A stretch of 6,020 bases of DNA, taken from assembly GCA_023437865.1 (NCBI GenBank), contig JAEZFE010000073.1:1-6020 (forward strand), in the 5' to 3' direction. Positions 1-5,900 of the stretch are shown here, piece by piece; positions within the stretch are counted from its first letter, which is position 1; the number at the start of each line of letters is the position of its first letter. A program made the translations under genes and the position numbers. The notes under the pieces are model-generated. The model was not told where the DNA came from. It worked only from the letters and a program-made list of their open reading frames with translations, and did no database searches. The stretch comes from Pseudomonadota bacterium (lineage in GTDB: Bacteria > Pseudomonadota > Alphaproteobacteria > Rhodospirillales > Magnetospirillaceae).

Positions 1-310
1 CCACCGGGCTGTAGCGGCCACGGAACACCGCGACCATGTCAGGTAATGCCGCCAAGTCACGCAAGTTCTCTTGCGAGCGGGCGGGGACCGAACGGTTGTC
101 GCGGATCACCACCTCCAGAGGGCGGCCGCCAAGCACACCACCGCGCGCGTTGATCTCGGCGGCGGCAAGGCGGACGCCGCGCTCGATGGCCTGGGCCGAG
201 GTGCTGCCGGGCAGACCGAACTCGGCCTCGATGCCGATGCCCACCGGCTCCGCCGCCATGACCCGGGCGCCGACCAACATTCCCAAGGTCACCAGTACCG
301 CCAGCCGCAC
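1..310 (-). CDS. Branched-chain amino acid-type ABC transporter periplasmic substrate-binding protein (N-terminal part)
   Basis: Only the first 103 codons are in the window; the gene continues past the left edge. The frame begins at a GTG (complement of 308-310) with AGGGAG seven bases upstream (complement of 318-323). Residues 1-20 form a signal peptide: a short start with one Arg, a hydrophobic run, and likely cleavage after Met-Ala-Ala before Glu-Pro. The mature part opens with GIGIEAEFGLPG, then a helix with GVRLAAAEINARGGVLGG and the strand PLEVVIRDN. This is the typical first lobe of type I periplasmic binding proteins of the LivJ/Peripla_BP_6 family. Such proteins capture a ligand in the periplasm and deliver it to an ABC permease, but some relatives bind amides, urea or aromatic acids, so the ligand cannot be named. 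No permease or ATPase gene is visible. It is divergent from the Nudix gene. Family is fairly sure, substrate unknown. Confidence 0.85.
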   Translation of the reverse strand, partial: MRLAVLVTLGMLVGARVMAAEPVGIGIEAEFGLPGSTSAQAIERGVRLAAAEINARGGVLGGRPLEVVIRDNRSVPARSQENLRDLAALPDMVAVFRGRYSPV

Positions 311-317
311 AACTGTT

Positions 318-323
318 CTCCCT
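318..323 (-). promoter_or_regulatory. Ribosome binding site of the ABC binding protein gene
   Basis: The complement reads AGGGAG, seven bases before the GTG at 310. It supports choosing this non-ATG start, which also places a clean signal peptide at the N-terminus. Confidence 0.65.
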
Positions 324-338
324 GCCGACCTTCGGAGT

Positions 339-368
339 AGGATACGAGGGTCGACCAGATGCAAGCAA
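339..368 (-). promoter_or_regulatory. Possible sigma-70-like promoter for the ABC binding protein gene
   Basis: On the minus strand TTGCTT (complement of 363-368) and TATCCT (complement of 339-344) are separated by 18 bases, about 20 bases before the ribosome site. The matches to TTGACA and TATAAT are only partial (3/6 and 4/6). It would overlap the first possible start of the Nudix gene at 359, which fits better with the later Nudix start at 383. Weak evidence from sequence alone. Confidence 0.25.
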
Positions 369-370
369 GT

Positions 371-374
371 GGAG
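371..374 (+). promoter_or_regulatory. Ribosome binding site favouring the GTG start of the Nudix gene
   Basis: GGAG lies eight bases before the GTG at 383. A competing GAGGG at 346-350 serves the in-frame ATG at 359, so the choice is not settled by sequence alone. Confidence 0.5.
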
Positions 375-382
375 ACCGGAAC

Positions 383-793
383 GTGTCCCGCGACTACCCT
401 GACCATCCGCTGCCCGCCGTCGCCGCCATGGTCGCCCGCGACGGCAAGGTCCTGCTGGTCCGCCGCAACAAGGGCGCCGACAAATGGGGCTTTCCCGGCG
501 GCTTGTTGGAACTGGACGAGACGGTGGCCGAGGGGGCTGTGCGCGAGCTGGCCGAGGAAACCGGCGTGGTGGCGGAAGCCGGCAGCGTGGCCGAGGTGCT
601 GACCATCATCACCCGCGATGGGGCGGGCCAGGTCCGGAACCACTACGTCCTGATGGCGGTGGCTTGCCGCTGGGTCAGCGGTGACCCGGTGGCAGCCAGC
701 GACGCGCTGGAGGCGGGCTGGTTCACCCGGGACCAGTTGCGGGACATGGACTGCCATGCGGACGTGGACCGGCTGGCGGCCACCCTGCTGTAG
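383..793 (+). CDS. Nudix hydrolase (ADP-ribose pyrophosphatase-like)
   Basis: Nudix enzymes cut nucleoside diphosphates linked to another group (such as ADP-ribose, NADH, oxidised dNTPs) in the cytoplasm using Mg2+ or Mn2+. The Nudix box GX5EX7REUXEEXGU is matched exactly: it starts at the second Gly of FPGG and runs through RELAEETGV (residues 40-62 from the start used here). The preceding KWGFPGG is typical of the family. The product is 136 residues, the usual single-domain size. Two starts are possible. GTG at 383 has GGAG eight bases upstream (371-374) and gives an N-terminus reading SRDYPDHPL, like family members I recall. An in-frame ATG at 359 behind GAGGG (346-350) would add eight residues. 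I prefer 383 because it also leaves more room for the divergent promoter. Nothing in the sequence fixes the substrate. It may head the following membrane gene cluster, 53 bases downstream. Confidence 0.9.
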   Translation: MSRDYPDHPLPAVAAMVARDGKVLLVRRNKGADKWGFPGGLLELDETVAEGAVRELAEETGVVAEAGSVAEVLTIITRDGAGQVRNHYVLMAVACRWVSGDPVAASDALEAGWFTRDQLRDMDCHADVDRLAATLL

Positions 794-810
794 TCCGCGA
801 GCGCCGAAAT

Positions 811-830
811 CCGGAACCGTATGGTGCCGG
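811..830. repeat. Imperfect inverted repeat between the Nudix and anchored-protein genes
   Basis: Two 8-base arms (811-818 and 823-830) pair at seven of eight positions around the loop GTAT, with one A-G mismatch in the middle. It sits 17 bases after the Nudix stop and 16 before the next start. No T-run follows, so it does not look like a standard intrinsic terminator. It could slow transcription, stabilise the upstream RNA or be an operator, or simply be chance in GC-rich DNA. Confidence 0.4.
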
Positions 831-846
831 GCGGTGTTGGCCGGGC

Positions 847-1335
847 ATGGAGCCGACGCGACGCATCCAGATCGACGACGACCCGGCATTCCAGCGCCGG
901 AACTGGACATTCGAGCGGATCGGCTGGGCAGCGCTGATGGTCCTGTTGGCCGGGGCCTGCCTGGGCTTGTTCGGCTCGGGCCCGCTCTCTTCCGCCCACA
1001 CCGAGGTCTATGGGCTGACGCTCGGCTACAAGCGTGTGCTGCGCTACCAGGCCCCGGCCTCGCTGGCCCTGGAACTCGCCCAGGGCGCCCGCGAAGTCCG
1101 GCTCTTCATCAGCCGCGAGTGGCTGGACGGCGCCACCATCGAACGCGTCAGCCCACCCGGCGCCCCCGCCATGCTGCGCGGCGACGGCATGGAGCTGGTC
1201 TTTCCCGCCGCGCCCGAGTTGAAGGGTGGTCGCATCCGCATAGATTTCCGCCCGGATCGGATGGGCTGGCGCCGGGGCGAGATCCGGCTCGACGGCGGCC
1301 CGCCGCTCAGGTTCGGTGCCCTGGTCCTGCCCTGA
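847..1335 (+). CDS. Membrane-anchored hypothetical protein with one N-terminal transmembrane helix
   Basis: I do not assign a function. The 162-residue product has a charged N-terminal stretch with QRRNWTFERIGW (residues 16-27), then one hydrophobic helix at about 27-43 ending in LGLFGSGPLS. An outer domain of about 115 residues follows. Positive charges before the helix predict the N-terminus inside and the C-terminal part in the periplasm. That part alternates hydrophobic and polar residues (for example REVRLFIS, GRIRIDF, GEIRLDG) and is probably beta-rich. No catalytic motif or cysteine pair stands out; the single Cys lies in the helix. The ATG at 847 has only a weak GG-rich upstream site. 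The stop lies 14 bases before the DUF421 gene, so the two are likely cotranscribed. I recall similar short proteins beside DUF421 genes in other proteobacteria, but could not check this. Confidence 0.8.
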   Translation: MEPTRRIQIDDDPAFQRRNWTFERIGWAALMVLLAGACLGLFGSGPLSSAHTEVYGLTLGYKRVLRYQAPASLALELAQGAREVRLFISREWLDGATIERVSPPGAPAMLRGDGMELVFPAAPELKGGRIRIDFRPDRMGWRRGEIRLDGGPPLRFGALVLP

Positions 1336-1337
1336 CG

Positions 1338-1344
1338 AAGGAGG
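1338..1344 (+). promoter_or_regulatory. Full Shine-Dalgarno of the DUF421 gene
   Basis: AAGGAGG lies five bases before the GTG at 1350. It fixes the start of the DUF421 gene, although its reading frame stays open far upstream through the previous genes. Confidence 0.85.
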
Positions 1345-1349
1345 TTGCC

Positions 1350-1793
1350 GTGGAACCCGTGCTACGCGCATCGGCGATCTATATTGTGTTGATGGTGCTG
1401 TTCCGCATCAGCGGACGGCGGTCGCTGGCCGAGATGACCAGCTTCGACCTGCTCCTGCTGCTGGTCATCAGCGAGACCACCCAGCAGGCGCTGCTGGGTG
1501 AGGACTTCTCCGTCACCAACGCCGTTCTGGTGATGAGCACCATGCTGGGCCTCGACATCGCCCTGTCGCTTGCCAAGCTGAAGTGGAACCGCGCCAGCAA
1601 GTGGATCGAGGGCGTGCCCACCATCCTGGTCGAGGACGGACGCCCCTTGACCGAATTGATGAGCCGCGCCCGCGTGCGCGAAGACGAGATCCTGGAGGCG
1701 GCCCGCCGCCTGCGCGGACTGGAGCGCATGGACCAAATCAAATACGCCGTGCTGGAGGCCAGCGGCGGCATCACCATCATTCCCAAGAGTTGA
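1350..1793 (+). CDS. DUF421 (YetF-like) membrane protein
   Basis: The product has 147 residues. Three hydrophobic stretches lie at about 5-20, 32-50 and 55-75. They are followed by a soluble C-terminal domain of about 60 residues. The family motif is visible as GRRSLAEMTSFD (22-33) between the first two helices. The soluble domain begins with WIEGVPTILVEDGRPL (85-100), continues through REDEILEAARRLRGLERMDQIKYAVLEASG and ends in ITIIPKS, the usual DUF421 pattern. The family (YetF, YdfR, YrbG-like proteins) is widespread. Some Bacillus members have been linked to the spore or cell envelope, but no biochemical role is established, so none is assigned. The start is GTG behind AAGGAGG. It sits between the anchored protein (14-base gap) and a multi-pass membrane protein (25-base gap), suggesting an operon of membrane proteins. 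No sign of truncation. Confidence 0.92.
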   Translation: MEPVLRASAIYIVLMVLFRISGRRSLAEMTSFDLLLLLVISETTQQALLGEDFSVTNAVLVMSTMLGLDIALSLAKLKWNRASKWIEGVPTILVEDGRPLTELMSRARVREDEILEAARRLRGLERMDQIKYAVLEASGGITIIPKS

Positions 1794-1818
1794 CGGCCCA
1801 AGAGCTGAGGGAACGCCC

Positions 1819-2430
1819 ATGGACCTAGCCGTCGTCACGCAGAACTTCCTGCTCTATTTCATCCTGCCGGTGTGGCTTGCGGCGGGCATGGCCGATTGGG
1901 CCTGCCACCGCGCCAGCCACATCGAGACCACCACCGGCGCCAAGGAAACGGTGATCCATCTGCTGATGCTGGCCGAGATGGGCGTGCCTGTACTGGCCGG
2001 CCTGCTGCTGGAAATCAACGCCCTGATCCTGGTGGTCATGCTGGTGGCCTTCCTGGTCCATGAGGCCACCGCGCTGTGGGACGTCTCCTACGCTGTCAGC
2101 CGGCGCAAGGTCACCCCGTTCGAGCAGCACGTCCACTCGTTCCTGGAGATGCTGCCGCTGATGGGACTGTCGTTCGTGGCCTGCCTGCACTGGCCCCAGG
2201 CGCTGGCGATCGTGGGCCTGGGGCCGGAGGGCGCGGAATGGGGCATCCGCCTTAAGGAGCAGCCGCTGCCGGCGGCCTATCTGGTGACGATGCTGGTGCT
2301 GATCGTACTGTTCGAGGTGCTGCCCTATGTCGAGGAGTTCTGGCGCGGCTGGCGCGCCAATGGCGGTCGTCTCGTGCCCCGCCGCAGCGGCCATTCACAA
2401 GCTGTTAACACACATAGTGAATATGGTTAA
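1819..2430 (+). CDS. Multi-pass membrane protein with clustered His/Asp/Glu residues, function unknown
   Basis: I cannot name this 203-residue protein. About five hydrophobic segments are visible, at roughly 8-25, 45-63, 66-86, 109-133 and 151-170. Acidic and His residues lie at their ends: DWACHRASHIE (D26, H30, H34, E36), H47, E53, HE at 81-82 followed by D88, and EQHVHSFLE (E102, H104, H106, E110). HxxxH and HxH groups on helix ends resemble the metal-binding pattern of membrane di-iron enzymes (fatty acid hydroxylase or desaturase type), though the spacing does not match a family I can name. The C-terminal part has LPYVEEFWRGWRA (168-180) and then a polar tail. The ATG start is supported by GAGGGA (1807-1812) six bases upstream. 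It is probably the last gene of the cluster with the anchored and DUF421 proteins. Metal binding is inferred, not shown. Confidence 0.82.
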   Translation: MDLAVVTQNFLLYFILPVWLAAGMADWACHRASHIETTTGAKETVIHLLMLAEMGVPVLAGLLLEINALILVVMLVAFLVHEATALWDVSYAVSRRKVTPFEQHVHSFLEMLPLMGLSFVACLHWPQALAIVGLGPEGAEWGIRLKEQPLPAAYLVTMLVLIVLFEVLPYVEEFWRGWRANGGRLVPRRSGHSQAVNTHSEYG

Positions 2431-2445
2431 TGATTTGGTGATATG
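2394..2445 (+). promoter_or_regulatory. AT-rich stretch likely to hold the chemoreceptor promoter
   Basis: From the last codons of the previous gene into the 47-base gap the sequence is markedly AT-rich for this genome, with TTCACA (2394-2399), the palindrome GTTAAC (2404-2409) and ATATGGTTAATGAT. No pair of -35 and -10 boxes with proper spacing is convincing. The location before a separate signalling gene and the composition are the only support. Confidence 0.3.
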
Positions 2446-2462
2446 AGCCCCCGGTCAGCTTT

Positions 2463-2468
2463 GGGGAG
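2463..2468 (+). promoter_or_regulatory. Ribosome binding site of the chemoreceptor gene, within a possible hairpin
   Basis: GGGGAG lies nine bases before the ATG at 2478. It can pair with the C-run at 2448-2452 upstream (arms about 2447-2452 and 2464-2469, one mismatch, 11-base loop), which would partly hide the site in RNA. The ribosome site is solid; a regulatory role for the hairpin is speculative. Confidence 0.6.
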
Positions 2469-2477
2469 CGCATCTTA

Positions 2478-4445
2478 ATGGCCTTGATTCAGTGGAGTGA
2501 GCAGCTCAGCGTCCACATCGTGGAATGCGACGAGGATCACCAGCAGCTGATCTCCATCCTCAATAATTTGTGGGAGGCCAGTGAGGAGCGGCGCGGTCAC
2601 GAGGTCATCGACCGCATCCTGGGCGAGTTGATCGACTACACGCGCACCCACTTCGCCCGCGAAGAAGAGTTGTTGGAGCGCTGGAACTATCCGGGCACGG
2701 TCAAGCATAAGGAAGCGCACCGCAAGCTGATCGCTATGGCCGGCGAGCTGCAGGCCAAATTCCGTGACCAGCAATCCGAATCAGTGGCTGACGAGATATT
2801 TGAATTCCTGCGCGACTGGCTGGTCAGGCACATTCTCGGCGACGATGCGCTGTACGCCAATTTCTTCCGCAGTCTCGGCGTCGACAGTGTCAGCGCCACC
2901 CATGGCGCGGCGCGCGCCACCGGCCTGCCCATGGCCGCCATGCTGGCGCTGGTGGGCGTCGGCATCGGCGCCACGGCCACGATCCAGCTCCTCACCTCGG
3001 GCACCACACAGACAATCGCCTTCATCAGCCTGCTCGCCATCCTGGGCGGTGGCCTGGGCCTGCTGTGGGCCAAGCTGGCGCGGCCCCTGGCCCAACTAGT
3101 CGATCAACTCAAGGCCCTGTCTATCAGCGACACATCGGTACCGCTGCCCAGCGCGTCCGGTGCCCTGCGCGAGCCGGGTGAAGCGCTGTTCTTCATCAAG
3201 GCACTCAAGGGATCGATGGAGGATTTGGCGCGGAAGAACGAGGAAAGCGAGCGCATCCTGCGGACCACTGAACGCGAGATGCGCCTGACCTTCCTGGGCA
3301 TGTCCGAGCAGTTGGAAAGTGAGATCAACGCCGCCGTCACCGACGTGTCGCAGCGCTCGCTGGCCCTGTGCGACGTTGCCGACGGCATGCGCACCCAGGC
3401 GGCCAATGTGGGCGAGCAGAACCGTGCGGTTTCGGCCGCAGCCGGCGACGCCACCGAAAATGTGACCTATGTGGCCGATGCGGCGGCCAGCATGCTGGCG
3501 ACCATGGAGCGCATGCGCGGCGACGCCGAGCACTCGCGCGCCATCGCGCTGTCGGCCACCGAGGAGGCGCAGCGCTCCAGCGAGATCATGGCCAGCCTGT
3601 CCGAGGCATCCCACCGCATCGACGCGGTGGTGGGCATGATCAATGCCATCGCGGCGCAGACCAACATGCTGGCGCTGAACGCCACCATCGAGGCGGCACG
3701 GGCTGGCGAGGCCGGCAAGGGTTTCGCCGTGGTGGCGGGCGAGGTGAAGCATCTCGCCAACCAGACCACCCAGGCCACCGAGGAAATCGCCGGCCAGATC
3801 GCTGGCATTCAGCAGGCGGTCAGCCAGGCGGTCGCAGCCATTTCCTCCGTTGGCGGAGTCATCGGGCAGGTGTCGGAAATCTCCACCGCCATTGCCGCGT
3901 TGACCGCTGAACAGCAAGGCGGCGCCGCCGCCATCGCCAAGCAGGCCCAGTTGGCGGCCAAGTCCACCTGCACGGTATCGACCACGATCACCACCATCTC
4001 GCAATCCGCCACCGAGGCCGAGCAGATGTCGGCCCTGGTTCACAATACGGTAACCAGCGTGGCCGAACAGCTTCAGGGCATGCGCGACCACCTGATCGGC
4101 ACGCTACGCGGCTCGGTGGTGGGCAACCGGCGCGAACATGCCCGCGTCGAATTGGAAGCCGGCGCCCTGATGCAGGCCAACGGCAGCCGCCTTGAGGGCC
4201 GGATCAAGGATCTGTCCATCGGCGGCGCCCTTCTGGAGGTGGAGCCCTGCACCTTCGAGCGCGGCCAGAAGCTGAGCTTCGACGTGCAGGATGTCACCGG
4301 CATCGAGGCCGAGGTGGTGCGCCTGTCGTCCAAGGGCGTGCATATCCGGCTGAACGCCACCTGTCCCCAGCGCGCCCGCCTCAACGCCATCATCACCTCC
4401 GCCCGCGCCCAGGAAGAACTGCCGGACGACGTGGATCTGTGGTGA
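2478..4445 (+). CDS. Hemerythrin-MCP-PilZ fusion chemoreceptor
   Basis: The 655-residue protein is a cytoplasm-facing, membrane-anchored chemoreceptor. Residues 1-130 are a bacteriohemerythrin with all seven di-iron ligands: H21, H58, E62, H77, H81, H118 and D123. This domain binds O2 in relatives such as Desulfovibrio DcrH. Two hydrophobic helices (about 150-172 and 178-198) leave almost no periplasmic loop, so no outer ligand domain exists. A weak HAMP follows (RPLAQL at 202-207, REPGE near 230). Coiled-coil arms then flank the MCP hairpin tip at about 388-424 ([33 protein letters not shown]), which contacts CheA and CheW. The C-terminal PilZ (about 548-640) shows both c-di-GMP motifs, RxxxR (R552, R556) and DxSxxG (D578-G583). 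No CheR-tethering pentapeptide ends the protein. Likely role: adjust swimming to oxygen or redox state and c-di-GMP. No che gene is nearby, so the array it joins is unknown. Domain calls are strong; signals are inferred from the families. Confidence 0.95.
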   Translation: MALIQWSEQLSVHIVECDEDHQQLISILNNLWEASEERRGHEVIDRILGELIDYTRTHFAREEELLERWNYPGTVKHKEAHRKLIAMAGELQAKFRDQQSESVADEIFEFLRDWLVRHILGDDALYANFFRSLGVDSVSATHGAARATGLPMAAMLALVGVGIGATATIQLLTSGTTQTIAFISLLAILGGGLGLLWAKLARPLAQLVDQLKALSISDTSVPLPSASGALREPGEALFFIKALKGSMEDLARKNEESERILRTTEREMRLTFLGMSEQLESEINAAVTDVSQRSLALCDVADGMRTQAANVGEQNRAVSAAAGDATENVTYVADAAASMLATMERMRGDAEHSRAIALSATEEAQRSSEIMASLSEASHRIDAVVGMINAIAAQTNMLALNATIEAARAGEAGKGFAVVAGEVKHLANQTTQATEEIAGQIAGIQQAVSQAVAAISSVGGVIGQVSEISTAIAALTAEQQGGAAAIAKQAQLAAKSTCTVSTTITTISQSATEAEQMSALVHNTVTSVAEQLQGMRDHLIGTLRGSVVGNRREHARVELEAGALMQANGSRLEGRIKDLSIGGALLEVEPCTFERGQKLSFDVQDVTGIEAEVVRLSSKGVHIRLNATCPQRARLNAIITSARAQEELPDDVDLW

Positions 4446-4448
4446 GGG

Positions 4449-5774
4449 TCAGCCGAACGGGTCGTCGCACTTGCCGCACATGGGAATGCCGCTGACGTCA
4501 CCCGCCCGGAAGGCCTCCAGGATGCGGCGGAAGTCCTCGCCCTTGCGGATGTCGGCGAGGCTGTGTTCCATGATGAGGCCGATCTTGAGCTCGGCGTTGG
4601 AATCGTAGCAGGCGCACGCGGTCACCGTGCCGTCGCAGAACACCCCGACCGCCTTCAGCAGCACCCGGCAGGGCATGCGGCGCTGGTGCTCCAGGTTTTG
4701 CAGCGACCACACGCCATGGCGTTCGAAGAATTTGCCATGGGTCACGTGGCCGCCGAAATTGTTGGCGATCACGGTGAACACGTTACCGACCCCTTGGGCG
4801 GCCAGAAAGGCGCGGGTGCGGTCGCGCACGTTGGCCCAATCCTCGCCCTCGCACACCGCCTTGACCATGAAGTTGGTCTTTGTGTCGCGCGTCAGTTCCC
4901 CCATGCGCTTGAGGTTCTCCAGCGTACGGTCGAACTTGGCTCCCACATAGATGCCCTCATAGCTGGCCTTGTCCCAGCCAGCGAAGGAGAACTGGATATA
5001 GGCCAGCCCCAGCTTCGCCAGACGCTCGCAGCGTTCGGGCGTGAGCGGCGTGCCATTGGTCACGATGCCGACCTCAAGCCCCTGCCCCACCGCCTTCTCC
5101 AGCATCTCGAAGATGTTAGGATGCAGCAGCGGTTCACCCTGGCCGGACAGCACGTGCAGGCGCTTGATGCCGCTCGCCTTGCATTCGGCCAGCACGCGGT
5201 CGAACACCGCGGCCTCCATGAAGCCGGAATTGGACTGCCAGACCTCGTGGCCGCACATGGCGCAGCGCAGATTGCAGCGGCGCGAAATCTGGATATAGAC
5301 CTCGATCGGCGCCAGATCCCGCGCCTCGATCTGGCCGATCAGCGCATTGCGGGCCGCCGCCAGGTCGCGCGCGCCCTCCTCCGGCCGGCCGGCTTCGTCC
5401 AGGGCCACACCCCGGCAATAGCGGGTACGCGCATCGGGCCGGGCGCGGATGGCCGCATCCAGCAGAGGCACCGCCTCGACGGCACGGTTCTGCTCCACCA
5501 GCGCGCCGGCCAGGCCCATCATGCTGTCGAGATGGTTGGGCGCAATGGCGAGGATGCGGGCGAACCCGCGCTCGGCTTCTTCCCAGCGCTGAAGCGCCGC
5601 CAGCAGCGCGGCGCGGCGGAAGATGCAATCCGGGTGGTCGGGAAAACGCGCCAGGACCGCCTCGGCCTCTTCCAGGCGCTGAGCCATGGCGAGGCTCTGC
5701 GCCTGGGAAAGGGCGGAGGCCGGGTCTTTCGGACGGGGGGCGGCGGCGGTCGGGCGGCGGGAGGAACGGCTCAT
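4449..5774 (-). CDS. TPR-radical SAM protein with SPASM-like C-terminal cysteines
   Basis: The 441-residue protein opens with an Arg/Ala/Pro-rich stretch. About four TPR-like helical pairs follow at roughly 20-150 (for example RWEEAERGFARILAIAPNH), probably for binding a partner or substrate. The radical SAM core has CNLRCAMC (C167, C171, C174) for the catalytic 4Fe-4S cluster, GQGEP (211-215) and TNGT (239-242), typical of SAM binding. The C-terminal region carries C369, C380, C387, C389, C433 and C436, as in SPASM or twitch domains that hold extra iron-sulfur clusters. Such enzymes form a 5'-deoxyadenosyl radical to modify peptides, sugars or cofactors. No precursor peptide gene is seen beside it, so the substrate is unknown. 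The ATG start has AGGA seven bases upstream (complement of 5782-5785). It ends three bases from the chemoreceptor stop, tail to tail. Confidence 0.92.
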   Translation of the reverse strand: MSRSSRRPTAAAPRPKDPASALSQAQSLAMAQRLEEAEAVLARFPDHPDCIFRRAALLAALQRWEEAERGFARILAIAPNHLDSMMGLAGALVEQNRAVEAVPLLDAAIRARPDARTRYCRGVALDEAGRPEEGARDLAAARNALIGQIEARDLAPIEVYIQISRRCNLRCAMCGHEVWQSNSGFMEAAVFDRVLAECKASGIKRLHVLSGQGEPLLHPNIFEMLEKAVGQGLEVGIVTNGTPLTPERCERLAKLGLAYIQFSFAGWDKASYEGIYVGAKFDRTLENLKRMGELTRDTKTNFMVKAVCEGEDWANVRDRTRAFLAAQGVGNVFTVIANNFGGHVTHGKFFERHGVWSLQNLEHQRRMPCRVLLKAVGVFCDGTVTACACYDSNAELKIGLIMEHSLADIRKGEDFRRILEAFRAGDVSGIPMCGKCDDPFG

Positions 5775-5781
5775 CGCCGCA

Positions 5782-5785
5782 TCCT
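5782..5785 (-). promoter_or_regulatory. Ribosome binding site of the radical SAM gene
   Basis: The complement reads AGGA, seven bases before the ATG at 5774. It supports that start over later in-frame Met codons, which would cut into the TPR region. Confidence 0.55.
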
Positions 5786-5824
5786 AGCAGCCCAGACCCG
5801 CGTTTGTGTATGGGCAAGCACGCA

Positions 5825-5853
5825 TTGTCGCGCGTGTCCACATGGGGCATACT
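5825..5853 (+). promoter_or_regulatory. Candidate sigma-70-like promoter for the rightmost gene
   Basis: TTGTCG (5825-5830) and CATACT (5848-5853) are 17 bases apart, each matching the consensus hexamer at four of six positions. Transcription would start near 5860, leaving a leader of about 40 bases before the TTG start. It lies in the 126-base divergent gap, where I found no equally good promoter for the radical SAM gene. Confidence 0.4.
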
Positions 5854-5882
5854 CTTCAACCACTCGACGCATGTGAAGTTCC

Positions 5883-5891
5883 GGGGGGAGG
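5883..5891 (+). promoter_or_regulatory. Strong Shine-Dalgarno deciding a TTG start
   Basis: GGGGGGAGG lies nine bases before the TTG at 5901. In the same frame a TGA at 5874-5876 closes the upstream side and no ATG or GTG lies between, so this site and the TTG define the start. Confidence 0.75.
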
Positions 5892-5900
5892 CCCGCGGCG

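Noticed and set aside
36..602. A plus-strand open frame across the binding protein gene and the Nudix gene
   Set aside because: The product is Ser/Thr/Arg/Pro-rich and overlaps two genes with clear family motifs in other frames.
811..830. The inverted repeat read as an intrinsic terminator
   Set aside because: No T-run follows on either strand, so a standard terminator is not supported; kept only as an inverted repeat.
681..1349. A long open frame that continues upstream of the DUF421 gene through the previous two genes
   Set aside because: Before 1350 it codes Arg/Pro-rich low-complexity protein, overlaps better-supported genes in another frame, and the true start is marked by AAGGAGG and GTG at 1350.
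3096..4091. A 331-codon open frame on the minus strand inside the chemoreceptor gene
   Set aside because: Its product is Gly/His/Arg-rich without any family pattern and lies wholly opposite a well-supported gene; typical of GC-rich codon bias.
5385..5397. Alternating CCGG repeat in the radical SAM gene
   Set aside because: It lies inside coding sequence and encodes part of the TPR region in frame; short and explained by codon bias.
4563..5876. A 437-codon plus-strand open frame opposite the radical SAM gene
   Set aside because: It mirrors the radical SAM gene, whose motifs are unambiguous; the plus-strand product has no recognisable domain and would run through the divergent promoter gap.
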